10,237 nucleotides of DNA from an uncultured Collinsella sp. Lineage in GTDB: Bacteria; Actinomycetota; Coriobacteriia; Coriobacteriales; Coriobacteriaceae. The notes below the pieces were generated by a model. It saw nothing but the letters and a program-made list of their open reading frames with translations. It had not been told where the DNA came from and searched no databases. Positions 6,774-10,237 of the stretch are shown piece after piece. The translations under genes and the position numbers were made by a program. The stretch is from assembly GCA_900548075.1 (NCBI GenBank), contig URJD01000051.1, forward strand, positions 1 through 10,237, given 5' to 3'. Numbering within the stretch: position 1 is the first letter of the stretch; each line of letters starts with the position of its first letter.

Positions 6774-7259
6774 TTACAGGTCGCTCTCGTTAAAGCCGGC
6801 GTCGATATCGAGGTTGCTGCCGTCGGCCGCCGTGGTGGCGAGCTCATCGCAGCGCTCGTTGAGCTCGTGACCGGCGTGACCCTTAACCCAGATGAACTCA
6901 ACCTTGTGCTTGCTTTTGGCGGTGAGTAGGCGCTCCCACAGGTCGCGGTTCTTGACGGGTTGCTTGTTGGCGGTTTTCCATCCGCGCTTTTTCCAGCCGT
7001 CGATCCAGTGCTTGTTAAAGGCGTTGACGACATACTGCGAATCGGAATGGACTTCGACCTCGCAAGGGCGGTTGAGCGCCTCGAGCGCCACGATGACCGC
7101 CATGAGTTCCATGCGGTTGTTGGTGGTCTTGGCGTAGCCGCGCGAAAGCTCGGAGGTGAAGGTCTTGCCGGCGGGGTTGGTGTATTTGAGCACGGCGCCG
7201 TAGCCGCCGCGTCCCGGATTTGATCGGGCCGAGCCGTCGGTGTAGATGATGACCTTCAC
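6774..7259 (-). CDS. rnhA: Ribonuclease HI
   Basis: RNase HI cuts the RNA strand of RNA-DNA hybrids, removing R-loops and Okazaki primers. The 161-residue protein shows all landmarks: IYTDGSARSNPG with D8, NNRMELMA with E51, HSDSQYV with D73, WVKGHAGHELNE with H128, and CDELA with D138. The basic-protrusion region WIDGWKKRGWKTANKQPVKN (85-104) matches the E. coli-type handle, so it should bind hybrids without a separate HBD domain. About 15 acidic residues at the end extend past the normal domain. The start is GTG, preceded by GAAAGGAAG about 5 nt away. It lies between the LysR gene and the oxidoreductase on the same strand, with a probable promoter of its own. Confidence 0.96.
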   Translation of the reverse strand: MKVIIYTDGSARSNPGRGGYGAVLKYTNPAGKTFTSELSRGYAKTTNNRMELMAVIVALEALNRPCEVEVHSDSQYVVNAFNKHWIDGWKKRGWKTANKQPVKNRDLWERLLTAKSKHKVEFIWVKGHAGHELNERCDELATTAADGSNLDIDAGFNESDL

Positions 7260-7297
7260 GGGCTTCCTTTCGTTGAGTGCATTTCATGTGAGTGACC

Positions 7298-7326
7298 ATT
7301 GTAGCGCCATGCCCGCCGGGGGCCAG
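7298..7326 (-). promoter_or_regulatory. Candidate rnhA promoter
   Basis: On the - strand TACAAT (complement of 7298-7303) is a near-consensus -10, with CTGGCC (complement of 7321-7326) exactly 17 bp upstream as a weak -35. The expected transcript start would leave a leader of about 32 nt before the GTG start. Confidence 0.4.
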
Positions 7327-7358
7327 CAATCTACGATTTCTACCCCGTCTTCCGACTG

Positions 7359-8261
7359 TTAGTTGGCATGGATGATGCGGTTGAGCTCGTCGAGGTATTG
7401 CTGCAAGAGGGGAGAGGGCTTGCGCTCGTCGTGCATGATATAGCCTACGTGCATCGTTGGGGCGTCTGCTAGCGGGATCGATGCCATGCCCCATTGCATT
7501 TCATTGGAGAGGACACCGGTCGACAGGGTGTAACCGTTCGACGTGATAAGTAAGTTAGTAAGTGTTCCGCGGTCCGAGATTCGTATGTTGCGGTCGCAAG
7601 GGATATAGCTAAAAGGTTCCTCGGCGTAATAGAAGGAGTTTGAGGTTCCCTGCTCAAAGCTGTAGCGCGTATAGGGCGTGAGGTCGGCAAGGGACAGCTG
7701 CGGGCGGCGTGCGAGCGGGTGGCGCTCGCTAACGAAGACGTGGACCGTCGCGTCGAATAGGGGATGGAAGCTTGCGCGGGCATCGGCGAAGGCCTTCTGC
7801 AGAACGCGGGCGTTAAAGTCATCCAGATACAGAATGCCGATATCGCTGCGAAACGCACGGACGTCATCGATGATCTGCGATGTGGTGGTCTCGCGCATGA
7901 TGAACTCGAACTTGCTGTCGCGGCAGCGCTCGACTACGTTGACAAAGGCCTCGACCGAAAAGGCGTAGTGCTGGGCGGAAATGGCGAGGCGGGCTTGCGG
8001 GGTGCCACCGTCCTCGTAGCGTGCCTCGAGCATGTCGGCCTGCTCTACGACCTGGCGCGCATAGCCCAAAAGCTCGGTGCCGTCGTTGGTGAGCGTGACG
8101 CCGCGGCTGGAGCGCGTAAAGATCTCCAGATGGAGCTCTTGTTCTAGGCTTTTGACGGCGTTTGAGATGTTGGACTGAGCGGTATAGAGGCGCTGAGCTG
8201 CGGCGTTGATTGAGCCGGACTCTGCCACGGCGATAAGAAAACGAAGCTGCTGGAGGGTCAT
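7359..8261 (-). CDS. LysR-type transcriptional regulator, likely regulator of metY
   Basis: A 300-residue LysR-family activator/repressor. The N-terminal winged helix-turn-helix is clear: MTLQQLRFLIAVAESGS, AAAQRLYTAQSNISNAVKSLE, then LEIFTRSSRGVTLTNDG (about 1-62). A linker helix follows, then the periplasmic-binding-protein-like effector domain from about residue 90, which ends with a hydrophilic LLQQYLDELNRII tail. Length is typical. The start has AAAGGACGG about 8 nt upstream. It is divergent from metY across 274 bp, and divergent LysR genes usually control their neighbour. A LysR-type T-N11-A box lies in the gap (separate entry). The effector is unknown; O-acetylserine or O-acetylhomoserine would be natural guesses for a sulfur-assimilation regulator, but that is inference. 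Confidence 0.9.
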   Translation of the reverse strand: MTLQQLRFLIAVAESGSINAAAQRLYTAQSNISNAVKSLEQELHLEIFTRSSRGVTLTNDGTELLGYARQVVEQADMLEARYEDGGTPQARLAISAQHYAFSVEAFVNVVERCRDSKFEFIMRETTTSQIIDDVRAFRSDIGILYLDDFNARVLQKAFADARASFHPLFDATVHVFVSERHPLARRPQLSLADLTPYTRYSFEQGTSNSFYYAEEPFSYIPCDRNIRISDRGTLTNLLITSNGYTLSTGVLSNEMQWGMASIPLADAPTMHVGYIMHDERKPSPLLQQYLDELNRIIHAN

Positions 8262-8283
8262 CGGTGCCCGTCCTTTCGATAGC

Positions 8284-8300
8284 TATCTAAAAAACCGATA
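8284..8300. promoter_or_regulatory. Candidate LysR-type binding box
   Basis: TATC and GATA are arranged as a dyad with nine A-rich bases between (8284-8287 and 8297-8300), which contains the T-N11-A pattern of LysR-family sites (T8286, A8298). Its centre lies about 66 bp before the predicted metY transcript start, the usual place for the LysR recognition site. Two more short dyads flank it: GATAGCTATC at 8278-8287 and TAACAGGTTA at 8299-8308. Confidence 0.45.
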
Positions 8301-8322
8301 ACAGGTTAGCGCTTTTAAGTGA

Positions 8323-8351
8323 TTGACCGAGCGAAACAATGCCCGTACTAT
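8323..8351 (+). promoter_or_regulatory. metY promoter
   Basis: TTGACC (8323-8328) and TACTAT (8346-8351) are separated by exactly 17 bp, a strong sigma-70-type match. Transcription should start near 8358, giving a leader of about 178 nt before metY. Confidence 0.65.
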
Positions 8352-8357
8352 TCAAAA

Positions 8358-8535
8358 CACACAAAGGCGGTAGGTAATTAAGCCGACCACGGAACCGGGA
8401 TGTCAAAAGGAGGCCCGCATATGAATTGCTTACCAAGACGAATGCCGGGCTCCTGTTTGCGCCCGTCGGCGTGATCAGGAGACAGCGACTTAATTCTCTC
8501 TTTTTATTTACTTTCGTTCGATCAAGGAGATCATC
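8358..8535 (+). promoter_or_regulatory. Structured metY leader with alternative hairpins
   Basis: The leader can form two hairpins that share bases. Hairpin A pairs 8404-8420 with 8442-8459 (about 16 pairs, three single-base bulges) and hides the ribosome-binding site of a small upstream ORF. Hairpin B pairs CTCCTG (8450-8455) with CAGGAG (8476-8481) and continues inward (8457-8463 with 8468-8474) to a CGTC tetraloop. A third helix, GCCGAC (8382-8387) with GTCGGC (8465-8470), would close around hairpin A and also exclude B. A TCTCTCTT tract (8495-8502) is complementary, with one bulge, to the metY ribosome-binding site AAGGAGA (8524-8530). There is a T-rich stretch at 8499-8512, but no stable hairpin directly precedes it, so no ordinary intrinsic terminator is seen. 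I could not assign a known riboswitch class. Confidence 0.5.
8421..8474 (+). CDS. Candidate 17-residue leader peptide upstream of metY
   Basis: ATG at 8421 is preceded at 7 nt by a perfect AGGAGG (8408-8413), better than the site of metY itself. The frame reads MNCLPRRMPGSCLRPSA and stops at TGA 8472-8474, 61 nt before metY. It holds two cysteine codons (positions 3 and 12), and TTA, AGA and CGA codons that are rare in the neighbouring genes. It overlaps both hairpins of the leader, so ribosome position would decide which one forms. The pattern resembles cysteine-responsive leader ORFs known in mycobacteria, but here the cysteines are not consecutive. Expression is not shown by the sequence alone. 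Confidence 0.5.
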   Translation: MNCLPRRMPGSCLRPSA

Positions 8536-9846
8536 ATGAGCCAGTTCATCAACAACCCCGAGCACACCTTTGGTTTCGATACCCTGCAGCTGCACGTTGG
8601 CCAGGAGAGCGCCGATCCTGCATCCGACTCCCGTGCCGTGCCTATCTATCAGACCACGAGCTATGTATTCCGCAACTCCCAGCACGCCGCCGATCGCTTT
8701 GGTCTTGCCGACGCCGGTAACATCTACGGCCGTTTGACCAACTCCACCCAGGGCGTCTTCGAGGACCGTATCGCCGCGCTCGAGGGTGGCGTGGCGGGTC
8801 TTGCCGTCGCCTCCGGTGCTGCTGCCATCACCTATACCCTGCAGGCTCTTGCCCAGGCCGGTGACCACGTGGTGGCTCAGAAGACCATCTACGGCGGTTC
8901 CTACAACCTGCTGGAGCATACGCTCTCCCAGTTTGGTGTCGAGACCACGTTTGTCGATGCCCATAACCTGGAAGAGGTTGAGGGTGCCATCAAGGACAAC
9001 ACCACGGTCATCTATCTCGAGACGCTCGGCAACCCCAACTCCGACATCCCCAACATCGACGCCATCTCCGAGATCGCCAAGAAGCACGGTCTGCCGGTTG
9101 TCGTCGACAACACCTTCGGCACCCCGTATCTGCTCCGTCCGCTGGAGCACGGCGCCAACATTGTCGTTCACTCTGCAACTAAGTTCATCGGCGGCCACGG
9201 CACCTCGCTGGGCGGTGTGATTGTCGATGGCGGCAACTTTGACTGGAAGGCGAGCGGCAAGTATGCGCAGATCGCCGAGCCCAACCCCTCCTACCACGGT
9301 GTTTCGTTTGCCGAGGCTGCCGGCCCTGCCGCCTTCGCGACCTATGTTCGCGCCATCCTGCTGCGTGACGAGGGCGCTTGCATCAGCCCGTTTAACGCCT
9401 GGATCCTGCTCCAGGGCACCGAGACCCTGTCGCTGCGCGTCGACCGCCATGTCGAGAACACCAAGAAGGTCGTTGAGTTCTTGTCTGGTGACAGCCACGT
9501 CGCCAAGGTGAACCACCCGAGCCTGCCTGAGCACCCCGATCACGAGCTCTATCAGAAGTACTTCCCCCGTGGCGGTGCCTCGATCTTTACCTTTGAGATT
9601 AAGGGCGGCCAGGAGGCAGCTTGGAAGTTCATCGATCATCTGCAGGTGTTCTCGCTGCTCGCCAACGTGGCCGACGTCAAGTCGCTCGTCGTGCACCCGG
9701 CTACCACCACGCACTCCCAGCTCTCTGCCGAGGAGCTCGCCGAGCAGAACATCACGCCCTCCACGATCCGTCTTTCCATTGGTACCGAGAACGCCGAGGA
9801 CATCATTTGGGATCTGAAGCAGGCCTTCGCCGCGCTGGACGAGTAA
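8536..9846 (+). CDS. metY: O-acetylhomoserine sulfhydrylase (MetY)
   Basis: A 436-residue PLP enzyme of the Cys/Met metabolism family that joins O-acetylhomoserine and sulfide to form homocysteine in the cytoplasm, the direct-sulfhydrylation route to methionine. Landmarks in order: FDTLQLHVGQ, PIYQTTSYVF (36-45), YGRLTNSTQGVFEDRIAALEGG (64-85), SGAAAITYTL (93-102), YGGSYNLL, LETLGNPNSDIPNI, VVVDNTFGTPYLLRPL with PLP-contacting D191, and HSATKFIGGHG with the Schiff-base lysine K216. The C-terminal half contains SLVVHPATTTHSQL and PSTIRLSIGTEN. Length and the LTN-containing motif favour MetY over cystathionine gamma-synthase or beta-lyase. AAGGAGA sits 5 nt before the ATG. Codon use is very strongly biased to C-ending codons, suggesting high expression. 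It is monocistronic, with its own promoter, long leader and terminator, and divergent from a LysR gene. Confidence 0.95.
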   Translation: MSQFINNPEHTFGFDTLQLHVGQESADPASDSRAVPIYQTTSYVFRNSQHAADRFGLADAGNIYGRLTNSTQGVFEDRIAALEGGVAGLAVASGAAAITYTLQALAQAGDHVVAQKTIYGGSYNLLEHTLSQFGVETTFVDAHNLEEVEGAIKDNTTVIYLETLGNPNSDIPNIDAISEIAKKHGLPVVVDNTFGTPYLLRPLEHGANIVVHSATKFIGGHGTSLGGVIVDGGNFDWKASGKYAQIAEPNPSYHGVSFAEAAGPAAFATYVRAILLRDEGACISPFNAWILLQGTETLSLRVDRHVENTKKVVEFLSGDSHVAKVNHPSLPEHPDHELYQKYFPRGGASIFTFEIKGGQEAAWKFIDHLQVFSLLANVADVKSLVVHPATTTHSQLSAEELAEQNITPSTIRLSIGTENAEDIIWDLKQAFAALDE

Positions 9847-9906
9847 GGCGACTTGTGCAAGGACCCCTTGCGACTCGATAGGTATAACTGCATAAAATGC
9901 CTGCTC

Positions 9907-9947
9907 AAGGCGCCTGTGCGAACAATGTTTGCACAGGCGCCTTTTTT
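9907..9947 (+). terminator. Intrinsic terminator of metY
   Basis: A perfect 13 bp inverted repeat (9907-9919 with 9931-9943), GC-rich, with an 11 nt loop that can add AAC/GTT pairs, is followed by six T residues (9942-9947). It lies about 60 nt after the metY stop. It is a textbook Rho-independent terminator. Confidence 0.93.
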
Positions 9948-9955
9948 GTATAGCG

Positions 9956-9985
9956 AGCATGCAAAAACAGGGTTTTTGGCATGCT
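9956..9985. repeat. Inverted repeat upstream of exported-protein gene
   Basis: A near-perfect palindrome: a 13-base left arm (9956-9968) pairs with 9972-9985, with a single extra G on the right arm and a 3 nt AGG loop. It lies just after the metY terminator and about 175 nt before the next start codon. TTTATGC follows it, which is too poor in T for an intrinsic terminator. It may be an operator or a transcript-end hairpin. Confidence 0.55.
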
Positions 9986-10160
9986 TTATGCATTCGAGTT
10001 GTGGAAAACTCCTGTCGAGAGGATGTGAGTTTTACGCAATTGACGTGCACCTTTTGAGTAAAACCGCAGGTCGCGATTTGCTCGGGGTACTATGCAGCGC
10101 GATTGAATCACACGCAGCTCAAACGCAGCAAAAAAACGCACTACGGAGGTTTCCAGCTAC
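9986..10160 (+). promoter_or_regulatory. Upstream region of the exported-protein gene
   Basis: This AT-richer stretch has no gene I can support. It holds several short dyads with a GAGT core: GAGTT/AACTC at 9996-10011, and GTTTTAC at 10029-10035 facing GTAAAAC at 10058-10064. TACTAT lies at about 10089-10094 and is the same hexamer as the metY -10, but no fitting -35 is found. The ribosome-binding site GGAGG is at 10145-10149. The promoter must be here but cannot be fixed by eye. Confidence 0.3.
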
Positions 10161-10237
10161 ATGAGGATCGATTCACGAAAACCGAAAGCCGCCGCCCTTT
10201 CCGCCGCTCTGACCGTGGCACTTTTGGCGGGCGCCGG
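10161..10237 (+). CDS. Start of an exported protein (signal peptide only)
   Basis: Only the first 25 codons are in the window. They read a basic start (MRIDSRKPK) followed by an alanine- and leucine-rich hydrophobic run (AAALSAALTVALLAGAG), which is a typical Sec signal peptide that continues past the edge. Nothing of the mature protein is visible, so lipoprotein, substrate-binding protein or cell-wall protein are all possible. The start has GGAGG 11 nt upstream, a slightly long spacing. The translation-initiation stretch shares 14 identical bases with that of slyD. It is placed after the metY terminator, so it begins a new transcription unit. Confidence 0.75.
   Translation, partial: MRIDSRKPKAAALSAALTVALLAGA

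Noticed and set aside
8471..8486. CAGGAGAC resembling the B12 box of cobalamin riboswitches
   Set aside because: The box matches only in its centre, and the upstream core (GGTG-AAA-TCC and the CCCGCAACTGT block) is missing or degraded. The bases are better explained by hairpin B. A covariance search would settle it.
8358..8535. SAM riboswitch or T-box in the metY leader
   Set aside because: No GATGAAACC-like SAM-I core, no SAM-IV core, and no T-box GGTGG-ACC sequence is present.
8287..10050. A 587-codon open frame on the - strand opposite metY
   Set aside because: It mirrors the strong C-ending codon bias of metY, has no recognisable domain, and runs across the metY promoter and terminator. 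It is a shadow frame.
9853..10164. A 103-codon + strand frame after metY
   Set aside because: It runs through the intrinsic terminator and palindromes, has no ribosome-binding site and shows codon use unlike the genes around it.

Overview
The window looks like a chromosomal segment of a high-GC actinobacterium, most likely a Collinsella-like member of the Coriobacteriia. The reasons are the GC-rich codon use, frequent TTG and GTG starts with good Shine-Dalgarno sequences, and the mix of a folate HD protein, a UreE-like chaperone and an O-acetylhomoserine sulfhydrylase. The genus is an inference from style and gene content, not from an alignment. I see no rRNA, tRNA, CRISPR, insertion sequence or phage gene.

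Left part (1-2831). The end of an HD-domain hydrolase of the folate-cluster type runs into folB (dihydroneopterin aldolase) on the + strand. Convergent to it, on the - strand, are a YgjP/SprT-like zinc metallopeptidase and, upstream of that, an M19 dipeptidase. A strong hairpin separates the last two. A divergent promoter region then faces the next block.

Middle part (2832-5119). A + strand pair, slyD-like FKBP isomerase and ureE-like nickel chaperone, is separated by 3 nt. No urease gene is visible. A Cof-type HAD phosphatase follows. Convergent to it is a Fur-family regulator whose metal-site residues match PerR.

Right part (5181-10237). A - strand block carries, in transcription order, a LysR-type regulator, ribonuclease HI, a Gfo/Idh/MocA oxidoreductase and an acylphosphatase. 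The last two are 2 nt apart. Divergent from the LysR gene is metY, which makes homocysteine by direct sulfhydrylation and has a strong intrinsic terminator. At the right edge begins a new exported protein.

The most unusual part is the metY control region. A good sigma-70 promoter (TTGACC, 17 bp, TACTAT) has a LysR-type box centred near -66. It gives a leader of about 178 nt. The leader holds a 17-codon upstream ORF with a perfect AGGAGG ribosome-binding site, two cysteine codons and several rare codons. It also holds two hairpins that cannot form together. This looks like a two-layer control of sulfur assimilation: LysR at initiation, and leader-peptide or RNA-structure attenuation afterwards. 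I could not match the leader to a known riboswitch by eye.
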